From the NCBI GenBank assembly GCA_010909165.1, contig MU008159.1, forward strand, positions 2,418,001-2,482,000: a DNA stretch of 64,000 bases, given 5' to 3'. Positions within the stretch are counted from its first letter, which is position 1. The number at the start of each line of letters is the position of its first letter. This document shows, one piece after another, positions 22,846-32,057 of the stretch. Under the pieces are notes generated by a model. The model did no database searches. It was not told the origin of the DNA and saw only the letters and a program-made list of their open reading frames with translations. This stretch comes from Anthoceros angustus. Lineage: Eukaryota; Streptophyta; Anthocerotopsida; Anthocerotales; Anthocerotaceae. The position numbers and the translations under genes were made by a program.

Positions 22846-23573
22846 CTGTATGAATCATTTTCATGTTACATCATAGTGGCTTGGAAGTACGTTTTTGGGG
22901 TGAGGCTGTTGTTACAGCAACCTACGTTTTGAATCGAGTTCCAACCAAAGCTATTGTTGGAATGACCCCGGAGGAAGCGTGGTCTGGCGTCAAGCCCGAC
23001 ATAAGCCATTTAAGGATCTTTGGTTCAGTGGTTTATGCTCACGTTCCGAAGCAAACCCGAACAAAATGGGATCCAAAAGGCGTGAAGTGCCTTATGCTTG
23101 GATACTCTCGAGATTAAGGGCTCTGGGTTGTATGATCTTTCAAGGAAGAAGATCATTTTAGCGAGGGCGTTGTATTTAATGAGGTTGTGGAACCCATCAA
23201 AGGAGTGGGAGCTCCAACCCCGGTGATTATCATGAAGGATCCACGGGCGTATGTTGACGACCCTAATGAGGATTCGACTATGATGACACCCTTGAGCAAC
23301 CCTCGAGCCCAGAACCTTCTCAACAATGCGACATAGAGGGGAGAAAGGGAAATTCGATGTCGCGATTGGAGAAGTAGAGCGAAGATCAAAGCATTGTCGA
23401 AGAAGAGGAAGCTCAAGTATTCGAGAGAGACAACCAATCTTGAGAAGATCAACGAGACAATGGAAACCTTCGCAGAAGATCTTGGAATCCATGAATGCGT
23501 GTGTGTATGAGGAGGCATGGTTGGCAGATGCCGGCGAAAAAATCTGTATGAATCATGAAAATGATTCATACAG
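22846..23573. repeat. 20-bp inverted repeat bounding copia-derived DNA
   Basis: Left arm 22846-22865 (CTGTATGAATCATTTTCATG) is the exact reverse complement of 23554-23573. The right arm is part of a hairpin (23544-23573) with 13-bp arms and a four-base loop. The word CTGTATGAATCAT also stands at 22829-22841 and in the flanking duplicated copies near 23837 and 26113. Confidence 0.75.
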
Positions 23574-23820
23574 TACAACTGAAAAGGAGAAAGAGAAGAT
23601 AGATAAGACTCTCTATCAACGTGCCGTTGGCTGTCTTACATATTTGGCAACAGGGACAAGGCCCGACATTGCGGAGGCGTGGGAGTTGTGAGTCGATTCT
23701 TGGCCAACCTCGGACAACAAAGATTATCAAGCAGTCAAGAGGATATTCAGATACTTGCGCGGCACAAAACATTGGAAGTTGCAATACCAAAAGGATCGAC
23801 ATGAAGACGCCCAGGTGGTT
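22863..23820 (+). pseudogene. Ty1/copia polyprotein fragments
   Basis: 22863-23117 reads FWGEAVVTATYVLNRVPTKA, then TPEEAWSGVKPD, then KGVKCLMLGYS, the post-core part of a copia integrase. 23590-23690 reads TLYQRAVGCLTYLATGTRPD, the RT/RNase H junction, continuing in shifted frames as VSRFLAN and IFRYLRGTKHWKLQY to about 23800. Most of RT is missing and several frameshifts are present. No LTRs are seen. The fragment sits inside the duplicated block (copy at 26080-26140 lacks it) and is flanked by GATCCGCACTGTATGAATCATTGCAC-like direct repeats. Confidence 0.8.
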
Positions 23821-23827
23821 GGATTTT

Positions 23828-24630
23828 GAATGATCCGCACTGTATGAATCATTGCACTAGCCACTTATCATACGATTTGAAGTTCTGGAACCAAGTGGAA
23901 TGAAAAAACTTAACCAAAGCTAAGCAAGCTTGTCCACCCTGCTGAGTTTGCTGAAAGCGCCTTGCTGCCTCCATACCAATCAGTAACCTGATTCTTCAAT
24001 GCAGCTTGACAATTGTTACATGAAGACGAGATCAGAATCATACCCATCCCCATTGAACCTGCATCAACAGAAGACGCAGCTTAGCGATCCGCAATGTCTG
24101 TCTGGGTGCACCTCACAATAAAGGTCACCTGCAGTACCTCCGCCCAAAAACATATCACAGATATGTGTGACGACCGAAACCACAAGCAAGAAGCACCAGC
24201 ACATTGCAAATGAAGTGGACCGGTAAACCACACCAGTGATAGTTGCCGAAAGGTTCAAACTTGGGATCTCGTAGAAATTCTCCGTTCAGGCAGTCCTGCA
24301 AGAAACCACGCAACAGCAATGTCAGTCCCATCAGTAAAGCATCGTAAGAAATCTCCTGCATCCCAGGGCCCACTTGTACCGTCGACAGATTGCTTCACAA
24401 ACATTCGATCATGTCAGAGATTTCCGTCCAGGGGGAAATCGGTGAGAAGTCTACCATAGTCGCTTCCACTTTGGTTATTCTGAGGATTTGTTGACTCAAG
24501 TTGCGGTCACTGGGGGTCGACCGCGTTTCCCGTTCTTCCAACCTTATATAGTGCTGCCATGATCCCTCTCTATGTGTTCAAACATTTCCGGAGAGTTCAA
24601 GCAAGTGAGCCTGCAACAAGCATCAGGAGC
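23828..24630. repeat. Duplicated block 2a (0.8 kb)
   Basis: This is nearly identical to 26105-26905, the region immediately upstream of the lipase gene. It diverges after CAAGCAAGTGAGC at about 24610. I see no intact coding sequence in it. Confidence 0.85.
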
Positions 24631-24639
24631 TGTGTCAAA

Positions 24640-25200
24640 CTTCATGATTTCAAGGTCTGTCAGTGGGGCTTCTTTTTCTTTTTATCAGGGGCACTGCTAC
24701 GGACGTTTGTAGTGGACAGTATTTCATATCTCAACAAGCTGGTTCCCTCCCCCTTTTTAGCTTCTAAGTGGCCCAGCTGGTCTGGGGCAAAGGTTCCCTG
24801 ACGGTCATGTGCCAGCCTTCCGAGTTGTCCCTGGCGCAGAAGAACGTTTTCTGATCATTGAAAACAAAGACGATAGTCTCTAAGTTTCAGATTGGATCTT
24901 TCTCCGTGACCAATTCCGAAGGGTGGATCCACTGCCACACTGAAGATTTGAAATTGTTGACTATCTTGCAGGCAGGCACAACCGGGGAAGGTGGATGAAC
25001 GATCCCTTGGTGGCGTGGATTAATTGCTTGGCACCAAGTTGAACATAGCACTTCATGCAACTCTCCATCCACAGTGCACCACCGATGGTTCTCCCTCTTT
25101 CAGATCGGTATGGAATGTACTCCAATGAGCCAGACACTCACACTTTCACCTGGAGCCAAAGAAAGGAACATTTCAGTGCAGCTTACAACAACAGTACATG
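24640..25200. other. No gene recognised; possible decayed minus-strand coding
   Basis: The minus strand 24887-25072 encodes a tryptophan- and histidine-containing 61-residue frame that I cannot place in a family. The rest contains no motif. It follows duplicated block 2a and precedes a fragment of block 1a, so it is probably part of another rearranged copy. Confidence 0.25.
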
Positions 25201-26104
25201 GTTACCTCTGGAATCCACATTGCTGTAGGATGACAAGAGTGAAGCTAGCGCACTTGCTCCGACCATCTGAACGTAGGATTGACCAAGGCTCGGAGATGGT
25301 CACCGCTAGACGTACGACACTTGAGCCATCCTCGAGCAGTTGAAGTTTGTGAGGATGCCAGTGCTCCCAAAATATTACACCCCCTGACCTTGTCCTTTTC
25401 TTGTTATATGTACGACAATTTAATTACGGACCACATATGAAGCGTGGATGTCACGCAATGAGGGACAACATGTGCGCGAACGTGGTGTGGAGGGCGTTTA
25501 CAGACGTAGCAGCTAGCTCAAGCTCAGTCGCTCAGGCTCAAATATGAAAAACTAGTACTCCAGCCCAGAGCCGGTGCTCCTCCCCAGTGTGAACGTGTGA
25601 AGTGAGCCACTGATAGAATTATAGGAGAAGAGGGATAGAGAGAGGAGAGCAAACGGGATGTATCTGCTCCTGATGGAAAGCACACCATCTTTCTCATTTT
25701 CGCTCACGATCTGCGTTGCAGAGTGGCGTGCAACATCGGGAACCGACAGAACGGTGGGCAAAGCCATGATACATACGTCATATAATTCCTCTTTGAATAT
25801 GAACTTCCTCCCATCGAGATACCTCCCCGCCAACAGTATGGGGTAAGCAGTGCACGCTGTTCCATATGATCAAGGCCACGTGTGGTTGATTGCTAAAATG
25901 CTAAGGATTGACTTTGTTCCTAGCATCCAACCCACGCCTGTGATGTCACGCAATGTTAGAGTTCTCAACCGCTCTCACTCTACGAAGTACGAACACACAA
26001 ACAAATGCCCGCGACCAACCTTCATCAACTTGGCAGCACCGTAGTACTCTCCTTGTTTGATCCGTGAAGTCCTCACATATGTACTTGGAAGCATAAGAGG
26101 CTTT

Positions 26105-26905
26105 TCCATTCTTGATCCGTACTGTATGAATCATTGCACTAGCCACTTATCATACGATTTGAAGCTCTGGAACCAAGTGGAATGAAAAAACTTAACCAAA
26201 GCTAAGCAAGCTTGTCCACCCTGCTGAGTTTGCTGAAAGCGCCTTGCTGCCTCCATACCAATCAGTAACCTGATTCTTCAATGCAGCTTGACAATTGTTA
26301 CATGAAGACGAGATCAGAATCATTCTCATCCCCGTCGAACCTGCATCAACAGAAAACGCAGCTTAGCGATCCGCAATGTCTGTCTGGGTGCACCTCACAA
26401 TAAAGGTCACCTGCAGTACCTCCGTCCAAAAACATATCACAGATATGTGTGACGACAGAAACAACAAGCAAGAAGCACTAGCACATTGTAAATGAAGTGG
26501 ACCGGTAAACCACACCATTAATAGTTGCCGAAAGGTTCAAACTTGGGATCTCGTCGAAATTTTCCGTTCAGGCAGTCCTGCAAGAAACCACGCAACAGCA
26601 ATGTCAGTCCCATCAGTAAAGCATCGGAAGAAATCTCCTGCGTCCCAGGGCCCACTTGTACCGTCGACAGATTGCTTCACAAACATTCGATCATGTCAGA
26701 GATTTCCGTCCAGGGGAAATCGGTGAGAAGTCTACCATAGTCGCTTCCACTTTGGTTATTCTGAGGATTTGTTGACTCAAGTTGCGGTCACTGGGGGTCG
26801 ACCGCGTTTCCCTTTCTTCCAACCTTGTATAGTGCTGCCATGATCCTCTCTATGTGTTCAAACATTTCCGGAGAGTTCAAGCAAGTGAGCTTGCAACAAG
26901 CTATT
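26105..26905. repeat. Duplicated block 2b, upstream region of the lipase gene
   Basis: This is the counterpart of 23828-24630. Its 3' end runs directly into the lipase first-exon region at about 26920, so it may contain the lipase promoter. Confidence 0.85.
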
Positions 26906-27170
26906 GCCCAGGGGATTCACAGCTATGCTCAAAGTTTTTCATCGTGACAAGGTAGTGCTAGAGATCGAAAGGCAGAGGAGGAAGCCTGGGGATCATCAGG
27001 ACCACCATGATAATGCCTCGTCAGGTCTGTCCCAAAGGTCGGATTCCGACACGGAAGGCGACCATGAATTGGCAAGAGGAGAAGGATCTGGAGAAAATGA
27101 GGAAGGAGGACCGGTACCTTGTACAGCTGCAGATATACAACTGATGCGCATACAACCTCCGGCCCTGTAT
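26904..27170 (+). CDS. Possible 5' exon(s) of the lipase gene
   Basis: A frame from 26904 encodes MPRGFTAMLKVFHRDK followed by an acidic, histidine-rich stretch. A second frame from the ATG at 27064 reads QEEKDLEKMRKEDRYLVQLQ and looks more protein-like but stops at 27142. A donor near 27170 (TAT|GTTGGT) is plausible for the first frame but its phase does not match the exon at 27269. The true 5' structure is unresolved. Confidence 0.3.
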
Positions 27171-27268
27171 GTTGGTTGCAATTGCAAGCACACGCTTGCC
27201 AAGATGATGATATTGAACATCTAAGCCCATGGACATGGCTGACTGACTCAGAGTTTTGTTGTGGGCAG

Positions 27269-28370
27269 GGTTCCAGAGGCTCAAGAAGACGTAGAGGTGC
27301 GACAAGTGATGGCTCAGATGGTGAATGCCGTCTATGGTTTTGAGGCATACCGACGACGGCAGCAGCGCGAAAACGGCACAAGGAAGAGGGACGACGTGAA
27401 ACGCGCGGTCGCGCAAGTTTTGGGATCTGAAACCTTTGATGAAGAACCGACCATATCCCAGGAGGAGTTCGTGGCAAGGTTGCAGAGAGCGGGGTTCCAG
27501 TTGAAAACAGCTGAGCACTGTCAGCCAGGCCAGGGGCCCTACAAGATATGGTTCCTCGTCTTCGTCAAAGACTCTGCAAAGTGCACATGTCGAGGCGCGC
27601 CCGAAGTTGTGGTTGCTGTTCGCGGGACCATGATATCCGTGACAGACCTGCGGTCGGATTTGAAAGTGCTGCGACAGAAGCTACATGACGACGGAAGGTA
27701 CGAGAAGCTGTTGCAGGTGGTGGAAAATGAAGTGCTCCTGAATGGGCACGAAAATGTGTGCATCACAGGTCACTCTCTGGGTGCGGCTTTGGGACTCCTG
27801 GTGGGCAAGGTTATGGCGGCCAAGCACACGCCTGTGGACGGCCATTTCTTCAACCCGCCTTTTGCCTCCTTCACCTATTTCGACAGCAGCCTGCTGCGGC
27901 GGCTGGAAAGGGACTGCAAGCTTCTTCTGCTGACATCTCATATGGCGATGAACTATTTTCATGACGACTACAAGGGCAGGAAGCAGTGGTTGCTTGACAG
28001 TCACACCAAATTCTGGAGCGTGATGACCTGGACGCCGCACCTCTACCTCAACAAAAGCGACACCATCAGCAAGGGCTACATCAACTTCTTCCAGGACATC
28101 CAGGGCATCAATCCTCACTTCAATTCTGCCTTTCTCAATTGGCAGGCAGAACTGTCTCGGCCAGTGGCGCACCTTACCCTCTCGTCGCTGATGAACACCA
28201 AGAAGCTTCCCAACCACCTGCTTCCTTCCGCTATAATCATTTTCTCGCCGCCTCCTCCTTGGAGCAAGTTCAAGATAAAGACGGTGATGAGGTCCCACAC
28301 CGTCTCGCAGTGGCTCAATTATCCTTGTCCTCTTGAAAGGGCGGTTATCCAAGTGCGTCGGCCTGAGTGA
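27269..28370 (+). CDS. Alpha/beta-hydrolase, At4g10955-like lipase/esterase (main exon)
   Basis: This open frame of about 366 residues follows an acceptor (GGGCAG at 27263-27268). It contains EVVVAVRGTM, a strand-turn with the oxyanion region typical of class-3-like lipases. ITGHSLGAALGLLVGK follows, in which Ser (27774-27776) is the nucleophile of the GxSxG elbow. The downstream GHFFNPPFASF also matches the plant family annotated as GDSL esterase/lipase At4g10955-like. An acidic N-terminal segment (QMVNAVYGFEAYRR) is family-like. The likely role is hydrolysis of an acyl ester; substrate and location are unknown. An upstream exon probably lies in 26904-27170, but I could not join it in phase. 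The last exon ends at TGA 28368-28370. The flanks are duplicated several times upstream. Confidence 0.75.
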
Positions 28371-28667
28371 GCAATGCATGCCCACACCCCAATCTTCTAG
28401 TTGCTTGCATCTGTGATGGATTCTATCTCTGCACCGGAAGTGTTTGTGATTTGACCTGCTTTGTCCTGCTTCTGCTAGATTTGGATGCTTTCTTGCATTC
28501 TATATATTGATTCCTCTCCTGTGGAATAGTAGCCTGGCAATCTCCACCTTGCAAATCTTTTGCAAATCTTCGGAGGAGACGCATACTTTGCCTACCATGC
28601 TGATTTTGTAAAAGGTGATGAATGCATTCTGCTCTCACAAGCTTCCTTCGTTGACAACTCCTTTTTC

Positions 28668-29090
28668 TCTCAAATGGCGACTTTTAGCCATGCCTTCTGC
28701 CGCTACAGTAACACGACACGGCAAGTTAGCTCTGCAATCCACATTGCTGTAGAATGACAAGAGTGAAGCTAGCTCACCTGCTCCAACCATCTGAATGTAG
28801 GATTGACCAAAGCTCGGAGATGGACACCGGTAGCACCTAAAATGCTAATAAGGAGTAACTTAATTCATATCATCCAACGCAGCACGCCTGTATCGTCATT
28901 GATGAATTCTAAGATGTGGATTAAGTGATCCTCCTGGTTCATATTCAACATTAAATTACGATTACTTATCCAGCGAGTGAAAAGTACATGGAGTTTGGAT
29001 GTCCTTCAACCGTTGAGGGAAGTGCCTGTAAAGTGAAGAACCCCGACCCTAAGACGTTTGATGGTCGTTTCTCAAAGATGTATATGTACC
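28668..29090. repeat. Source copy of blocks 1a/1b
   Basis: The lipase 3' flank and lipase-caleosin spacer; counterparts lie at 21085-21250 and 21705-21960, with a partial copy at 25205-25320. No gene is seen within it. Confidence 0.8.
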
Positions 29091-29162
29091 TATATGAGAG
29101 TACGATCCACGTTTGTACACATTACCAGATCCGACAAGTCGTATTTTCGCTAATCACAGCAC

Positions 29163-30599
29163 TCACACGTACTTAGGCTTGAACTTCCTCTCTTTCTGAA
29201 TGTTTTCCAAGTGGTAGAAGATACTTCCATCAAAAACCCCACGAACGGCGTCTTTCGGCACAAAACCGTCTGAATCCTTCACCGTCCAGTACGTAAAGCC
29301 CCATTCGAGCTTGGCTGCAATCCTGAAACAAACAGGGAGATAGATAATGAGTGATCATAATTCATCGACGGGCATGCAAACACAAAAAAACAGGAGAACT
29401 TAAAAATGAAACACTTACCATCCCAGTGCATCAAAGGTGTCCTCATTCGCTGCTGTCATGTCTAGCAGCTCCCCGAACGTGAGAGCGGCCCGTCTGGTTT
29501 TCGCAAACTTCTCGAACATTTCCTCAAATTTGGCAGGAACAAATCTTGACACGAAATTAAGCCAGTCAGAAATCAGAAAGACACCAGTATAGCAGCGTCG
29601 CTCAGGACCCACGCAGATTCACTGAGGGTTCACCTGCCCTCTGGGTCGTAGATATCAGAGTCACTCGCGTGCTTGCAACGATGTATGTTGATCATGTATA
29701 TGGGGAAGAGCGGATGCGGAATCCAACTCTGCACAGCAAACATCCAATTAAAACCAGATCATGCTTGCTGACGTCCTGAAACCGACTGCTGGTGGGCTTG
29801 CATGCCGCATTTCAGGCCAAAATTTACATCTTGAGTCTTGTAGGCCATGAAGAAGTGGATTAGACTGGCAGCCCAGAGTGAGACAAGAATGTTGAACCCA
29901 ATGGCCCGAAAACCTGCGAAACCGTCGCAGCACAGTCAGGAAGACACGAAGGCTGGGAGCTGAGCCGAAGCTGACCAGTACCTCGTCCCAGATTTGATAC
30001 CTGAATAGGTCTCCCAAGGATATATGACCCCATCGTGGTTGCGGTCGAAAAATGCCACATGCTGCTGCATTACTGTCATACTGCGGTGAGGATAGCCTGG
30101 CGTTCCATGCGGATGCTCCTTGTCGGCTGCCACCAGTGCTCGTGGCACATCTGTAGACCGAGGCCCTCAATCCCTGGTCTCCAACAACAACAAGAACCCA
30201 AGGCATGCAGCAACAGGAAGGGCGATGCCATGCGGACTTACACGGCCTGTCCATATCGTCCAAGTAGTAGGGGTCCACCCGGCGTCGATAGGTGATGGGG
30301 GCGTACTCGGTGTCCGTCCGGAGGTGTTCAGGAACGTTCAACAGGTCCTCTCGAGGCGAGTGGAGATGGTCTGCTGGAGCCTTGGATGGCTCCAAAGCCT
30401 TGGCCTGAGCCTCGGCCTGCGCCGGCGACTTCGCCTGGCTCTGGCTCTGCCCCTGGCTCTGCCCCTGCCCCTGGCCTTGCCCCCGGCCCTGAGGATGCGC
30501 CTGTCCCTGGGCTTTATTCCCGGGCCGCGATTTGCTCGAAGAGTCGCGTAGTGATCTCCCAGCATCCGCGGACTCGGGTGCCACAGACGGAGTCGCCAT
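29163..30599 (-). CDS. Caleosin (lipid-droplet EF-hand protein / peroxygenase), six exons
   Basis: Exons at 30242-30599, 30001-30150, 29828-29913, 29634-29728, 29419-29544 and 29163-29322 join in phase with GT-AG sites to give about 324 residues. The EF-hand reads [16 protein letters not shown]. It is followed by [18 protein letters not shown], the hydrophobic segment, and the proline-knot region [20 protein letters not shown]. The conserved C-terminal parts [26 protein letters not shown] and [18 protein letters not shown] end in KFKPKYV. Known caleosins bind calcium and heme, sit on oil bodies or ER, and oxygenate fatty acids. The first exon adds an unusual Gln/Gly/Ala/Ser-rich low-complexity region ([14 protein letters not shown]) before the usual [16 protein letters not shown], making the protein longer than typical (about 200-245 residues). 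Confidence 0.92.
30400..30515 (-). repeat. Low-complexity Gln/Gly/Ser/Ala-coding tract in caleosin exon 1
   Basis: CAGGGGCAGAGCCAG-type hexamer and related units repeat here and encode alternating Gln-Gly, Gln-Ser and Gln-Ala. The tract stays in frame and lies before the conserved caleosin core. Confidence 0.8.
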
Positions 30600-30746
30600 G
30601 ACCTCGCGCTTTGGGCTCAGGAAGGCTGCAAATGATCAAGCAACGAAGAACCCGACGGTGTCATGCACAGACGAGGGCAACAGATGCATCTCGACCAGGC
30701 ATACTGCCATGTGCATGCACACGGCTAGCACTACCAGTTCTGCTAC

Positions 30747-31277
30747 TTACTGAAGTCTGAGACCTGACACAAGCTTGTTTGCGGACTTACATTGCCTCCA
30801 ATTAGCTTCGAAGATGTCCTTGATGTCACCGACGTCCCGGACGACGTCTCTGGCGTTGGCGTCAATATGCATGTCAAGGAGCGCATGAGCACAAATCTGG
30901 AAATACGTCAATTGCTCATTGGTGGCAATTCCGTCCCACCACACATGACTGGCAGCACGTAGCCCAACAAAGCACCACAAAGAAAGGCACAGCTTCAGAG
31001 CTGTAGCGGCGAGCTCACCAAATTGGAAGGCCGAGCTTGTGATGCAAAAACTGTCTTCAAGCACCGGAAGTTGGGCGGTGGGTCTCTCTCCCTCTTCTGA
31101 CTGGAGCAAAGGAAAATTCAGGGCGGTTATTAATTGCATGAGCCTGAGCCAGCGATGCTCTTGCCAATCAGCGCCTCCCGGCAGCAACTGCATGTTGCAG
31201 GGTGGAGCATGGGATGTGTTCGACAGATAGTCTCGCAAGTGACAGTTGTGAGCACAAGTCAGCAGTTGGCTGGCCAT
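30747..31277 (-). CDS. 176-residue ORF, unrecognised
   Basis: An uninterrupted minus-strand frame just upstream of the caleosin gene encodes a Leu/Cys/Trp-containing product (for example CLSLWCFVGLRAASHVWW, a possible membrane segment). I do not recognise a family. It could be an exon of an unknown gene, part of the caleosin 5' region, or chance. Nothing to its right (31280-32030) looks coding. Confidence 0.25.
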   Translation of the reverse strand: MASQLLTCAHNCHLRDYLSNTSHAPPCNMQLLPGGADWQEHRWLRLMQLITALNFPLLQSEEGERPTAQLPVLEDSFCITSSAFQFGELAATALKLCLSLWCFVGLRAASHVWWDGIATNEQLTYFQICAHALLDMHIDANARDVVRDVGDIKDIFEANWRQCKSANKLVSGLRLQ

Positions 31278-31279
31278 GA

Positions 31280-32057
31280 CTCACAAACGCCGAGCACGTG
31301 GATGAGGGAGGCCGTGGTTGTAAGCCACCTCAACCAGATGGCGCCCGGTTTCCAAATCTGAAACGCCCCACGTTGCGTGCCTGCCATTCGCCTGCCTTCG
31401 CGGCCTACGAGGTTTCCATTGTCGGGTTCCATAATGGCTACTCCCCTGGCCTCTGTTTGTGCCGCTCTTGATCCCAGCATTCGCGCATGCTTGGTTTTTT
31501 GGCTGGCGTTGTTGTATGCCCATGACTCTTTTGTTCATCGTTGCTGATATTCTGGTCCTCTACCTCTTCTTCCACCTCATGGTGGAGCTGGTGAGCTTGT
31601 CCTTAAGTGTGTTGGATGCTTTTTGCGTTTGAATTGGGAGTCTGTCGTGGGCAGGGGCTTGCTGCGGTGATCCAGCCTTTTCTACGTGGGTGTGCCAGCA
31701 TCACCGCACTGTTGAGTGGGTGCGTAAGTGCAGCGCTTCGGAATTTGCTCTGATTTCCTGATCATCATAGATCCTCTTTTTGCAGTGCCCACTTCCTGGA
31801 TGTTGTGTGAAGTCCTGATTGCGATATCCTGTCATTCTTAGAGCTTGGCCCAGTTCTTCATCCTGGGAAAACCATGAGGATTGACCGTGCACTCAGTACA
31901 TTCGTATTAAGCCTCTTGACGTAGAAGGCATTCCTGAGGAATGTGCGTGGGTGATAGCACTATGTCATGTTCTAGGCATGGGAAATTGTATGGCATGGTG
32001 CCTGATTCAGTGTAGTAGCTGTCGTGCAATTCGGGGGACGTGTTTGTGAAGAGCAGA
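31280..32057. other. Intergenic, no gene recognised
   Basis: No coherent frame or repeat is visible. The right end is the 5' leader of the ParA-like gene. Confidence 0.4.
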
